From NCBI GenBank assembly GCA_018664485.1, contig JABJOE010000006.1:1-64000 (forward strand): a stretch of DNA of 64,000 bases, written 5' to 3'. The first letter of the stretch is position 1, and each line of letters opens with the position of its first letter. Made by a program: the position numbers and the translations under genes. This document shows, one piece after another, positions 34,799 to 43,970 of the stretch. Source of the stretch: Candidatus Uhrbacteria bacterium (GTDB taxonomy: Bacteria; Patescibacteria; ABY1; SG8-24; UBA9934). Below the pieces are notes generated by a model. The model saw only the letters and a program-made list of their open reading frames with translations, was not told the DNA's origin and searched no databases.

Positions 34799-35404
34799 CT
34801 AGTCATTGTAAGAATAATATGGCAAGTCTATCGTTCCAATCCGATCAAACGGCAATCCGCGAATCCACACTTTTCCGACAATCAGATCCTCGTTAACCGC
34901 TCCGAATTTTCGCGAGTCCAAACTTTCATCACGATTGTCGCCAAGAACGAAATACTCATTCAAGCTCAGTGTCACACGTTGATGGCCTGACGTGTAGTCC
35001 TCAATGTAATCCTCTCGAAGCTCTACACCATTTGGATACTCATCATTGAAAACACTAATCACTCCATCTTTTATTTCTACCGTCTCACCTGGAAGACCAA
35101 TTATGCGCTTGATGTAATGATCGTTAACTCCTGTTGGTGGCCGGAATACAACGACATCTCCGCGATTGGCATCGTTAAATCTGTAAGAGATCTCGTCAAC
35201 GATCAAATATTCATTCTCGAAAAAGTTTGGCTCCATTGAAGCTCCCTTTACGATAAATGGCTGTACAAGAAAAAAGCGTACAGGAATGATAATCGCTGCC
35301 GCAATAATCACAATCTGTACTACTTCCAAAAGAAACATTACCACCGCTCCAAGCGTGGCACCGAATATCTTATATACAAAGGGGATCTTCTCTTCCTTAT
35401 TCAT
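34799..35404 (-). CDS. lepB: Signal peptidase I
   Basis: 201 residues. One N-terminal membrane helix (VVMFLLEVVQIVIIAAAIII), then box B with the catalytic serine (VKGASMEPNFFENEYLIV), box C, box D with the catalytic lysine (DHYIKRIIGLPGETVEI) and box E (FVLGDNRDESLDSRKFG). Known: it cleaves Sec signal peptides at the outer membrane face; the exported proteins encoded here (giant adhesin, propeller protein, D,D-carboxypeptidase) are candidate substrates. Monocistronic, between hisS and the divergent LCP gene. Confidence 0.96.
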   Translation of the reverse strand: MNKEEKIPFVYKIFGATLGAVVMFLLEVVQIVIIAAAIIIPVRFFLVQPFIVKGASMEPNFFENEYLIVDEISYRFNDANRGDVVVFRPPTGVNDHYIKRIIGLPGETVEIKDGVISVFNDEYPNGVELREDYIEDYTSGHQRVTLSLNEYFVLGDNRDESLDSRKFGAVNEDLIVGKVWIRGLPFDRIGTIDLPYYSYND

Positions 35405-35601
35405 AATTCAATGACAATACTTGACCTCTAGATGCGCCTACTATACACGAAAATAAGAAAAAAGCAACAGAAAAAAGCCAGTAAATACGTAAAAAAACAA
35501 CCCCATTCACTATTTCTAATTTGCCGTATTCCCGAACCCTACCTATTTGATCTAAGCCACAATAAAATATGTTTTACGCGCCAAAACAGCGCCTCGACTT
35601 G

Positions 35602-35624
35602 GCGGCCCCGTAACTCGGGGTCGT
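35602..35624. terminator. Isolated hairpin between lepB and the LCP gene
   Basis: GCGGCCCCG-taact-CGGGGTCGT followed by TTG, in a 298-base gap whose flanking genes point away from each other. No gene is seen to end here, so it could belong to a small unrecognised RNA or a leader. Confidence 0.35.
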
Positions 35625-35702
35625 TTGTGCACTTAAGCTCAAAAAGTATAAAAACACCGTACTTCACAAACCCATGCAAAAACTGTAGTATACAATCGTC
35701 TT

Positions 35703-37172
35703 ATGGAAGAACATTCAGTAGATTTTTTAAAGAAGAAGTACGACCTTGCCCCATCGCGAAAAAAGGCCCGTCGTCTGCGCTCAACGATGAAAATCGTCGG
35801 CACAGCACTGGGTCTGATTGCTATCGTGGGTGTGGTCTTTTCTTACAACCTCTCTTCAAACGTAGAAACAACTCCAAACGAAGTCGAAGGATTTTCCTTA
35901 TTCTCTTCATTTCGAAACCTTGTTGGCTCTGACGAAAAAGGTCTTATCGGTGAAAATGATGATCGCATCAACCTACTTCTTTTAGGTATCGGTGGATCAG
36001 GACATGCCGGACCGGAGCTAACTGACACTATTATTTTCTCAAGTTTGCAACCGTCAACAAGCGACGTTGCGATGCTATCAATCCCCCGCGACCTCGCCGT
36101 TCCAATCCCAGGATACGGATATCGCAAAATCAACTCAGCGAACGCCTACGGTGAACTCGAAGAAAAAGGACAGGGACCAGAATGGCTATCTACCATAATC
36201 GAAGATCTTCTCAATCAAGAAGTTCATTACTACGTCAAAGTCGACTTTGATGGATTCGTTGACTTGATCGATGCCGTTGACGGAGTCGATGTCTACGTAG
36301 AAACAGCTTTCACAGACTATACATACCCAACTGATGACTACCTAGTAAAGACCGTAAGCTTCGAGCAGGGCTGGACACATATGGACGGAGAGACTGCACT
36401 AATGTTTTCACGATCACGACATGGAACTAATGGCGAAGGATCTGACTTTGCACGCGCAGCACGTCAGCAGAAAATTCTTCTCTCGGTAAAAGACCAGGTT
36501 CTTTCAACTTCAACACTACTTAACCCCGGACGATTAGATCGCGTGATTGAAACTTTCCAAGATAACGTGACTACCAACATGTCATTCTGGGAAATGATTA
36601 AGCTCGCTCGTTACGCGCCAGACATCGAACTTGAAAATGTTCACTTGAGCGTTCTGGACTCCGGACCAGATAGTCCACTATATTCGACAACGATAAACGG
36701 CTCATACGTTCTTCTACCAAAACAGGATGATTGGTCTGGGCTCGAAGAAGTTGCAAACAATATATTTGAAGCAGATTCACAGTCTAGTCCAGTTATCGAA
36801 GTGACACCGGAGCTAGAAACAGCACGTGTAGAAATCCAAAATGGTACTGCAGTCTCTGGGCTCGCCTTTCAAGCATCACAAATGCTAACCGGTACATCAT
36901 TTGAAGTTGTCTCAATTGGAAACGCTGACAGCAAAGAATACGAAACTACCATCATTTACGACCTTTCAGGTGGTGAAAAGGATGCAGAACTAGCTATTTT
37001 AAAAGAATTCCTTGAAGCAGACGTATCGATGACCGCGTCAGGTTGGGCCTTCTCAGATGAAGTTGTGCCACGCGAATTGACAGTTATTAGTGACGAAGAC
37101 CAAATCGAAGACGAGGAGGTTGACTTTTTGATCATTTTAGGGCAAAATGCCGAAAATCTTGTATTACGATAG
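35703..37172 (+). CDS. LytR-CpsA-Psr (LCP) family enzyme
   Basis: 489 residues. One N-terminal membrane helix (about 34-52) precedes the LCP catalytic domain (about 90-260): INLLLLGIGG, DTIIFSSLQP, LSIPRDLAVPIPGYGYRKINSANAYG and the Arg-rich FSRSRHGTNGEGSDFARAARQQ. A LytR_C domain follows (about 375-450, ARVEIQNGTAVSGLA). Known: LCP proteins transfer undecaprenyl-linked glycopolymers to peptidoglycan outside the cell. An extended -10-like TAGTATACA ends 7-8 bases before the ATG. In this organism the attached polymer is unknown. Confidence 0.93.
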   Translation: MEEHSVDFLKKKYDLAPSRKKARRLRSTMKIVGTALGLIAIVGVVFSYNLSSNVETTPNEVEGFSLFSSFRNLVGSDEKGLIGENDDRINLLLLGIGGSGHAGPELTDTIIFSSLQPSTSDVAMLSIPRDLAVPIPGYGYRKINSANAYGELEEKGQGPEWLSTIIEDLLNQEVHYYVKVDFDGFVDLIDAVDGVDVYVETAFTDYTYPTDDYLVKTVSFEQGWTHMDGETALMFSRSRHGTNGEGSDFARAARQQKILLSVKDQVLSTSTLLNPGRLDRVIETFQDNVTTNMSFWEMIKLARYAPDIELENVHLSVLDSGPDSPLYSTTINGSYVLLPKQDDWSGLEEVANNIFEADSQSSPVIEVTPELETARVEIQNGTAVSGLAFQASQMLTGTSFEVVSIGNADSKEYETTIIYDLSGGEKDAELAILKEFLEADVSMTASGWAFSDEVVPRELTVISDEDQIEDEEVDFLIILGQNAENLVLR

Positions 37173-37265
37173 ATACGCCATTTACCAACATCTTTTAGTC
37201 TATTCGACTAAGGTTGGACTAAAATCGCAAAACGTATAACCAGCCACTAATCTGGCGAAAATTCT

Positions 37266-38696
37266 ATGCACGTAACACCTCCAAAGGTAGTCATCGTTGG
37301 TCGAACTAACGTTGGTAAGTCTACCCTCTTCAACAAATTGATTGAGGAAAAGAAATCTCTCGTATCCAATATTCCTGGAACGACCCGTGATCGCTATGAG
37401 GCAGATTGTATCTGGCGAGCGGAAGTGACTCGGATAATCGATACAGGTGGACTCGACCGCGAAGCTGTCGACGAAGTTGAAGAGCAGATCGCAAAACAGG
37501 CACGCCTTGCTATTGAGCAAGCTGACCTGTTACTTTTTGTTGTGGACTTGCAGACTGGACTACTTCCGGAAGATCGCTTGCTTGCAAAGGAATTGATGGA
37601 AGCAAAACAGCCAATTATCGTTGTTGGAAACAAAGCAGATAACTTGGAGATTATCCGTTCAGTAAACGAAAAGGAATGGCATAGCTGGCCACTTGGAGTG
37701 CCCCTCGCAGTTTCTGCATCTCGTGGAACAGGTACCGGAGATTTATTGGATGAAGTTTATAGCGAGTTGAATAAAATCAACAAGCCGCCCGTATCCATTT
37801 CAGACGTTGCCGCGACGCGAGTAGCTGTGATCGGACGACCGAATGTTGGTAAGTCTTCACTTTTAAATGCGGCACTTGGAGAAACTCGTTTCATTACATC
37901 TGCAAAAGCCCACACAACTCGTGAGCCTAACGACACACATGTATCCGTCGACGGTCGTGACTACATCCTCGTTGATACTGCTGGTATAAGAAAGATGGGT
38001 CGGATCTACAAAGGAAAATCAAAGCTAGAAATTTCAGGAGTTGAACGATCTAAACGTGCAGCTAAAAAGGCAGACGTAATTCTGTTCGTTGTAGACGTAG
38101 CAAAGAAAATCTCTACACAGGATCGGCACCTTGCAGGAATGGTTCAGGCATCTGGAGCAAGTGCGATCATCATCGCAAACAAATGGGACGTAATTCCGGA
38201 CAAAGAAACAAACACAATCAACGACTACGAAGAAAACTTGCGCGCTCAACTCCCAATGCTTTCATGGGCTCCGATCGTTTTCACAAGTGCCCACACTGGT
38301 AAACGAGTTCCACACGTATTTGACGTAATCGACACTGTTTTCCAAAACCGATTCACACAGCTTAACAACTTGGAGGCAAAAACATTTATCAGTCGAGCTA
38401 TCTCACGACACAAGCCTAGTCGAGGAAAGGGAGTTGCCCATCCACAGGTCAAGTCATTCGTTCAGGCTCATGTGAATCCCCCATCGTTTGAACTTCGCAT
38501 CAACCAGAAACGAGTAGACACTCTGAACATTTCATACTTACGATTCTTGGAAAACCTTCTTCGTAAGTTCTACTCCTTTGACGGAACGCCAATTCGTATT
38601 AAAATTATTGCAAAGAAGAAGTCACACACAACCACGGCACCAATTGAATCAAATAAACCAAAACGACATGCCGGCACTTATCGTGGGAATCGGTAA
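37266..38696 (+). CDS. der: Ribosome-assembly GTPase Der (EngA)
   Basis: 476 residues with the tandem GTPase domains unique to Der: G1 motifs GRTNVGKST (N domain) and GRPNVGKSS (second domain), matching DTGG/DTAG, NKAD and NKWD guanine-specificity motifs, followed by a KH-like C-terminal domain. It functions in 50S subunit maturation. The last 29 bases overlap the start of pth in another frame, a tight arrangement that implies coupled translation. A small nested hairpin (TTTTAGTC / GACTAAAA) lies just upstream at 37193-37223. Confidence 0.97.
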   Translation: MHVTPPKVVIVGRTNVGKSTLFNKLIEEKKSLVSNIPGTTRDRYEADCIWRAEVTRIIDTGGLDREAVDEVEEQIAKQARLAIEQADLLLFVVDLQTGLLPEDRLLAKELMEAKQPIIVVGNKADNLEIIRSVNEKEWHSWPLGVPLAVSASRGTGTGDLLDEVYSELNKINKPPVSISDVAATRVAVIGRPNVGKSSLLNAALGETRFITSAKAHTTREPNDTHVSVDGRDYILVDTAGIRKMGRIYKGKSKLEISGVERSKRAAKKADVILFVVDVAKKISTQDRHLAGMVQASGASAIIIANKWDVIPDKETNTINDYEENLRAQLPMLSWAPIVFTSAHTGKRVPHVFDVIDTVFQNRFTQLNNLEAKTFISRAISRHKPSRGKGVAHPQVKSFVQAHVNPPSFELRINQKRVDTLNISYLRFLENLLRKFYSFDGTPIRIKIIAKKKSHTTTAPIESNKPKRHAGTYRGNR

Positions 38697-39192
38697 CCCT
38701 GGAAAAAAATACGAGAACACGCGACATAACGCGGGGTTCATGGTTGTTGATGCGCTCGCACAACAGTTAGGATGGAATTGGTCAAAAAAGTTTCTTATAA
38801 ACGCACTGGTCACTGAGGGAAATATCGACGGACAAAAAGTGATCCTCGCAAAGCCGCAAGCGTTCATGAATCTGTCCGGTCAAGCTACCGGAAAGTTAGC
38901 TAAGAAATATAAAGTTGATCCATCAGACATTGTCGTCGTGTACGATGACGTTGATATAGACCTCGGAAAGCTCCGATGGCGAGACACCGGGTCAGCCGGA
39001 GGGCATAACGGAATGAAGTCGATCATCTCAGTACTCGGCACTCAAGATTTTGGAAGACTGCGAGTAGGAATAGGCGCCGCTGCCGAACATGTACCACTCG
39101 AAGATCACGTACTTGGAAAGCTATCAAAGAAAGAAAAAGAACAGTTGCCAATTGATGAAGCGACAGCAATGCTTCTAGAGAAAGCCGCCTAA
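38668..39192 (+). CDS. pth: Peptidyl-tRNA hydrolase
   Basis: 174 residues from the ATG at 38668, where the conserved MPALIVGIGNPGKKYENTRH begins; an upstream in-frame ATG at 38578 would add 30 residues with no family match. It hydrolyses peptidyl-tRNAs released from stalled ribosomes. Catalytic His (TRHNAGF), Asn (FMNLSG) and Asp (DDVDIDLG) positions are present, with GSAGGHNGMKSI. It overlaps der by 29 bases and its stop lies inside its own terminator. Confidence 0.96.
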   Translation: MPALIVGIGNPGKKYENTRHNAGFMVVDALAQQLGWNWSKKFLINALVTEGNIDGQKVILAKPQAFMNLSGQATGKLAKKYKVDPSDIVVVYDDVDIDLGKLRWRDTGSAGGHNGMKSIISVLGTQDFGRLRVGIGAAAEHVPLEDHVLGKLSKKEKEQLPIDEATAMLLEKAA

Positions 39193-39206
39193 GTGGCGGT
39201 TTTTTC
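39184..39206 (+). terminator. Intrinsic terminator overlapping the pth stop
   Basis: GCCGCC-taagt-GGCGGT followed by six T; the stop codon TAA forms the loop. Confidence 0.9.
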
Positions 39207-39346
39207 TTTTGCATAAACGTCACCACCCTTGACACAAAGCCAGCGAGTCAGTTTTTCTCCATGATACAATTAACATACAGTAAAAATTTATTAAGTCCTC
39301 CCTACAGCTACCCAGCTGTATTTTTTATTTCAAACACCCTCATAGT

Positions 39347-40216
39347 ATGAACTCAGAAAAAAAGTTTAAAACAGTTAACCTTAATGACAATACATACCCA
39401 GCCCTTTTAAAAGAAATATTCGACCCGCCTCCGACATTAATGACGAAAGGCGTAATGCCCGATATAAAACGACCACATCTTGCAGTCGTCGGGTCTCGCA
39501 AAGCAAGCCCCTACGGCAAAGAAGCTACTAGATCACTCGTAGGTGCTCTGGCTCGAGCCGGCGTCGTTATTGTGAGCGGTCTTGCATATGGAATCGATCA
39601 GGCAGCCCACAAAGCTACAATGGACGCAGGTGGAACAACAGTCGCAGTCCTTGGGTTTGGTATAGATTTTAAATGCACTTACCGAGAACAGAAACTTCGT
39701 GACAACATAATAAAATCAAACGGCGCGATCATAAGCGAGTTTCAACCAAAAGAACCTGGTCACAAATCAAACTTTCCAAAACGTAATCGAGTTATATCCG
39801 GAATATGCCAAGGTACTCTAATCATAGAAGCGGCCGAGCGAAGTGGATCACTTATTACAGCACGCATGGCAATGCAACAAAATCGTGATGTTTTTGCAGT
39901 ACCGGGCCCAATTACCTCCCAGACATCAAAAGGAACCAACAACTTACTAAAAGACGGCGCCTTCCCAGTTACATGTGCAAAAGACATATTACGAATACTA
40001 GGAGTCGAAGTATCAGACAAAAAACCATCACAGGTGCCAAACCTATCCGCGCCGGAAAACACAATCCTAAACACTCTTTCAGACAAACCTACACATATCG
40101 ACGATATTGCACGCGCGAATAATAGCCCAATTAACGTTATAGCCGTACTACTCACAAGCCTTGAAATAGCTGGACATATTAAAGATATCGGCGGAGGCAA
40201 CTTTGTGATAAAATGA
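39347..40216 (+). CDS. dprA: DNA processing protein DprA
   Basis: 289 residues. Rossmann-like DprA core: LAVVGSRKASPYGKEATRSL, VSGLAYGIDQAAHKA, AVLGFGIDFKCTYREQ, ISEFQPKEPG, PKRNRVISG, EAAERSGSLITARMA, then a winged-helix C-terminal domain (about 230-289). Known: DprA binds incoming single-stranded DNA and loads RecA during natural transformation. The N-terminal SAM-like domain found in some homologues is absent. It overlaps the putative promoter of folC at its 3' end. It is common in Patescibacteria, which are thought to import DNA. Confidence 0.95.
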   Translation: MNSEKKFKTVNLNDNTYPALLKEIFDPPPTLMTKGVMPDIKRPHLAVVGSRKASPYGKEATRSLVGALARAGVVIVSGLAYGIDQAAHKATMDAGGTTVAVLGFGIDFKCTYREQKLRDNIIKSNGAIISEFQPKEPGHKSNFPKRNRVISGICQGTLIIEAAERSGSLITARMAMQQNRDVFAVPGPITSQTSKGTNNLLKDGAFPVTCAKDILRILGVEVSDKKPSQVPNLSAPENTILNTLSDKPTHIDDIARANNSPINVIAVLLTSLEIAGHIKDIGGGNFVIK

Positions 40217-40243
40217 ACTGGTAAATGATACGTTTAAGAAGTT

Positions 40244-41521
40244 ATGGATCCCTACCAAGCAGCCTACGAGCGGCTTCTTTCGCTCAACAACCTGGTCTTA
40301 AAGCCTTATACAGACTCACCAAAAGAACTACGCGCATCGCTCAAACGCATGCGTGCCTTTTTAGACCATATAGGCGCACCAGACGAAAAGATGCAGATCA
40401 TCCATGTTGCCGGTACAAGCGGAAAAGGATCTGTCACCTCTATGCTTCGCTCAATCCTACATACAAGCGGACAGACTGTCGGAAGCTACATCTCCCCACA
40501 TACAACCACATACCTGGAACGCTTCTCAGTTGGCGACAAATTAATAAGTCCAGACACACTAACGGAAGCCATCAATAACGTTTTAGATCTATACACAACA
40601 TTCTTAAAAAAAGAACCGGTACCGCTTTCATTCTTTGAACTATCCACAGCAATAGCACTATACGCATTTGCTTCGAACAAAATAAAATGGTGCGTACTTG
40701 AAACTGGTTGCGGCGGACGTTTTGATGCTACCAATGTCATTTCCACCCCTCGCGTTGCTATCATTACAAATATCGGCAAAGATCATACTCATATTTTAGG
40801 CAACTCACTCACACATATTGCGCGAGCAAAAGCTGGAATCATAAAAAAGAACGGTGTAGTTTTCTGTGGAGAAATGCGGCCAGCTATTCGTAAGGTTTTC
40901 ATGAAAGAAGCGATCAAACACTCAGCAGCGCTATTCTTCGTTCACCCCCCTTATCAAAATCTACTGCCAGAAAGTTTTGGCGCACACCAGCAGCACAATG
41001 CAGCGATCGCAATGTCAGCGGCAGAAGAAATCGGTATCCCCCAAGACACAATACAAAAAGCATTTTCTTCTCTCATGCTCCCGCCTTGTCGATATGAGAC
41101 AATTCAAGATAGCCCACGCGTTATAATAGACGGCGCCCACTCCCCCGTGAAGGTAAAGGCGCTCGTTAAACAACTCGAAAAAATCGAAGGACCGATCCAT
41201 GTTCTTTTTGCATGCACCGGAACAAAGGAATGTAAGCCAATGATCGAACAGCTAGCGAAGGTAGCAGACCGCGTCACAACAACCCGTTTCACAACAGGGT
41301 TCCGAAAAGTCGCGAATCCGTTTGAACTTATTAAACTCGTTGGAAAGAGAAAACGAGCGGGTTCATACCTTGAGCCGTTCGAAGCTCTTGGTGAAGCTCT
41401 CAAATCTACAAAAAAGGGAGAAACATTAGTAATCACTGGATCCCTATATCTATGTGGAGAACTGCGTCAATACTGGATTTCAGAAAGTGATATTTTAAAA
41501 CACCAGACATCAAGGCCATAA
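40244..41521 (+). CDS. folC: Folylpolyglutamate synthase-type Mur ligase
   Basis: 425 residues. The ATP-binding loop HVAGTSGKGSVTSML and the SPHTTTYLERF motif are the FolC signatures, with ETGCGGRFDATN, ITNIGKDHTHILG and a C-terminal Mur ligase domain containing IIDGAHSPVK. Known: FolC adds glutamates to folates. Most Patescibacteria lack folate synthesis, so the substrate may be a salvaged folate or another acid. TGATAAAAT inside the end of dprA (about 40206-40214) may be its promoter. No other folate gene is in this window. Confidence 0.9.
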   Translation: MDPYQAAYERLLSLNNLVLKPYTDSPKELRASLKRMRAFLDHIGAPDEKMQIIHVAGTSGKGSVTSMLRSILHTSGQTVGSYISPHTTTYLERFSVGDKLISPDTLTEAINNVLDLYTTFLKKEPVPLSFFELSTAIALYAFASNKIKWCVLETGCGGRFDATNVISTPRVAIITNIGKDHTHILGNSLTHIARAKAGIIKKNGVVFCGEMRPAIRKVFMKEAIKHSAALFFVHPPYQNLLPESFGAHQQHNAAIAMSAAEEIGIPQDTIQKAFSSLMLPPCRYETIQDSPRVIIDGAHSPVKVKALVKQLEKIEGPIHVLFACTGTKECKPMIEQLAKVADRVTTTRFTTGFRKVANPFELIKLVGKRKRAGSYLEPFEALGEALKSTKKGETLVITGSLYLCGELRQYWISESDILKHQTSRP

Positions 41522-41607
41522 TCTCAGCGTTTGACAACTATATAGGGTCTACTGCATTATGCGCCCCATAATCCTAAAAGTGCTGAATTGAGCCAAATAC
41601 GCCCGAT

Positions 41608-43953
41608 ATGAAACGTCTCCTTATTGTAGAGTCGCCTACCAAGGCCAAAACAATCAAAAAGTTCCTCGGGTCAGATTACGAGGTAACTTCTTCTTTTGGG
41701 CATATTCGTGATCTTCCTCGAAAGGAGATGGGAGTAGACATGGATAACAAATTTGAGCCTACATACGTTGTTCCAGACAATAAGAAGAAACGAGTAGCTG
41801 ATCTAAAACGAGCCGCAAAAGGAGTAGACGAAATCTATCTAGCGACTGATGAAGACCGGGAAGGAGAAGCGATCGCTTGGCATATTGCTGAGATTTTGAA
41901 AATCAAAACAGAAGACATTAAGCGCATCACATTCCACGAAATTACAAAGCACGCGATTGAGCACGCACTGACAGAAGCTAAGGGGCTGGCGATGCCTGTT
42001 GTTGAAGCCCAGCAAACTCGCCGCATCCTAGACCGTCTCGTTGGATACGAGTTGTCTCCATTCCTATGGAGCAAGGTACGTCGTGGTCTTTCTGCTGGTC
42101 GTGTGCAATCTGTATGTGTACGCCTTGTTGTAGAACGTGAACGTGAACGAAATGCTTTTGACCAAGATGAGTACTGGACTATAGAAGGACTATTTGAGAC
42201 AGGTACGGCTGTCATGGAAGGAAAGCTTAATGCTGTCGATGGTGAAAAGTTGAAGAAACTTTCAATCGGGACTGAAGCTGCTGCGGCAAAGATAATTGAC
42301 GACCTTAAAGGTGCTAGTTTTACAGTTGATGCAATCACAAAAAAGCAGGCATCTCGAAAACCACCTAAACCTCTCACAACATCTTCCCTTCAGCAGGAAG
42401 CGAACAACAAACTTGGTTTCTCTGCAAAACAAACAATGACGCTAGCGCAGAAACTATATGAAACAGGTCGCATCACTTACATGCGTACCGACTCTTTGAA
42501 CCTAGCTGACAAATTCCTAGGCGAAGCACAGAGCTACATCAAAGCAACTTTTGGAGATAACTACGCAACCGGTGCGCAAACATACAAAACAAAAAAGAAA
42601 GGGGCACAGGAAGCTCATGAAGCTATCCGCCCAACAGACCCAAGCTTGCATCCGGACAAACTACAAGCTGAGCTTGAAGCTGGTCAGTGGAAACTTTACA
42701 ACCTTATTTGGCGCCGAACGCTCGCAACACAATTCCCTCCAGCAAAGCTCGAAAGTACTGCAATCGACCTTCTTGCAAAGACATATAACTTCCGAGCAAA
42801 TGGTAGCGTTATCGTGTTCGACGGATTCATGAAGATCTATAAGAGCGCAAAGGAAACCATCCTGCCAGAGCTTAAAAAAGGTGATGATGTAAAAGCTCAG
42901 TCTATTACGCCAGAGCAGCACTTCACACAGCCACCAGGTCGCTATTCAGACGCGACACTTGTCAAAGTACTTGAAGAGCATGGTATTGGTCGGCCGTCTA
43001 CCTACGCCCCAACAATCAGTACGGTGATTGATCGTGGTTACGTAGATCGTGATGACAATAAAAAGCTCTTCCCTACTGACACGGCATATATCGTGACAGA
43101 TCTTTTAGTGGAGCACTTTCCAAATATCGTAAACCTGGAATTTACTGCAACAATGGAACGAACGCTCGATGAAATTGCTGAGGGAACCGTTCACCGTGTT
43201 CCAACGCTCGAAGCATTCTACGGACCATTCCACAAAAACCTACAAAGCAAAACAAAAGAAATTACATATGCTGACGTTGTAAAAGAACGTGAGCTTGGAG
43301 CCGACCCTGAATCAGGAAAAATGATCGTTGTAAAAACCGGACGTTTCGGTCCATACGTTCAACTTGGAGAATGGTCTGAGGAAGATAGAAAAGAAAAGAT
43401 CAACAAGCCGAAGATGGCCTCTCTCATGAAAGACATGGATATGGAGACCGTGAAGCTTGAAGAAGTTCTAAAACTCTTTACCCTTCCACGTACTGTCGGA
43501 CAATTGGAAGATGGTACACCAATCACTGCACAAACCGGACCTTACGGACCATATCTGAAAGCCGGGAAAACAAATGCATCAATCGAAGAACCCCAGCTAT
43601 TTAGTCTCGATGAAAAAGAAGCACGAGAGCTCATTATCGAAACTGCAAAAAAGAAAGCGGAGATGATGAAACCTTTGGCTGAACTTGGAGCAGATACCGT
43701 GAGTGGCGAACCAATCGTCGTTAAAAACGGTCGTTTTGGCCCGTACGTAACTGACGGAAAAACAAACGCATCTATCTCAAAAAAGATTGACCCCATGACG
43801 GTCACACTTGAGATGGCGACTGAAATGCTTATCAAAAAACGTGAGCGGCAAGCAAAGAAAGGTGGTGCTAAAAAAGGAGAACCGAAAGCCAAACCACTAA
43901 AGAAGAAAACTACAAAGAAAAAATCTACAGCAAAGAAAAAGAAGAAGGCCTAA
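41608..43953 (+). CDS. topA: DNA topoisomerase I
   Basis: 781 residues. Toprim domain (MKRLLIVESPTKAKTIKKFL, DEDREGEAIAWH), the catalytic Tyr in GRITYMRTDSLNLAD, and the type IA core to about residue 560. Instead of zinc fingers the C terminus has three TopA C-terminal repeats (GRFGPYVQLGE, GPYGPYLKAGKTN, GRFGPYVTDGKTN) and a Lys-rich tail. Relaxes negative supercoils. The tail codons form one arm of a palindromic terminator shared with the convergent gene, whose stop overlaps this one by 4 bases. Confidence 0.97.
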   Translation: MKRLLIVESPTKAKTIKKFLGSDYEVTSSFGHIRDLPRKEMGVDMDNKFEPTYVVPDNKKKRVADLKRAAKGVDEIYLATDEDREGEAIAWHIAEILKIKTEDIKRITFHEITKHAIEHALTEAKGLAMPVVEAQQTRRILDRLVGYELSPFLWSKVRRGLSAGRVQSVCVRLVVERERERNAFDQDEYWTIEGLFETGTAVMEGKLNAVDGEKLKKLSIGTEAAAAKIIDDLKGASFTVDAITKKQASRKPPKPLTTSSLQQEANNKLGFSAKQTMTLAQKLYETGRITYMRTDSLNLADKFLGEAQSYIKATFGDNYATGAQTYKTKKKGAQEAHEAIRPTDPSLHPDKLQAELEAGQWKLYNLIWRRTLATQFPPAKLESTAIDLLAKTYNFRANGSVIVFDGFMKIYKSAKETILPELKKGDDVKAQSITPEQHFTQPPGRYSDATLVKVLEEHGIGRPSTYAPTISTVIDRGYVDRDDNKKLFPTDTAYIVTDLLVEHFPNIVNLEFTATMERTLDEIAEGTVHRVPTLEAFYGPFHKNLQSKTKEITYADVVKERELGADPESGKMIVVKTGRFGPYVQLGEWSEEDRKEKINKPKMASLMKDMDMETVKLEEVLKLFTLPRTVGQLEDGTPITAQTGPYGPYLKAGKTNASIEEPQLFSLDEKEARELIIETAKKKAEMMKPLAELGADTVSGEPIVVKNGRFGPYVTDGKTNASISKKIDPMTVTLEMATEMLIKKRERQAKKGGAKKGEPKAKPLKKKTTKKKSTAKKKKKA

Positions 43954-43970
43954 GCGGCCTTCTTCTTTTT
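43938..43970. terminator. Bidirectional terminator inside two coding ends
   Basis: AAAGAAGAAGGCC / GGCCTTCTTCTTT with loop TAAGC; T-runs on both strands. Both convergent genes have their stops in the loop, and each encodes a Lys-rich C terminus from the stem. Confidence 0.85.
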
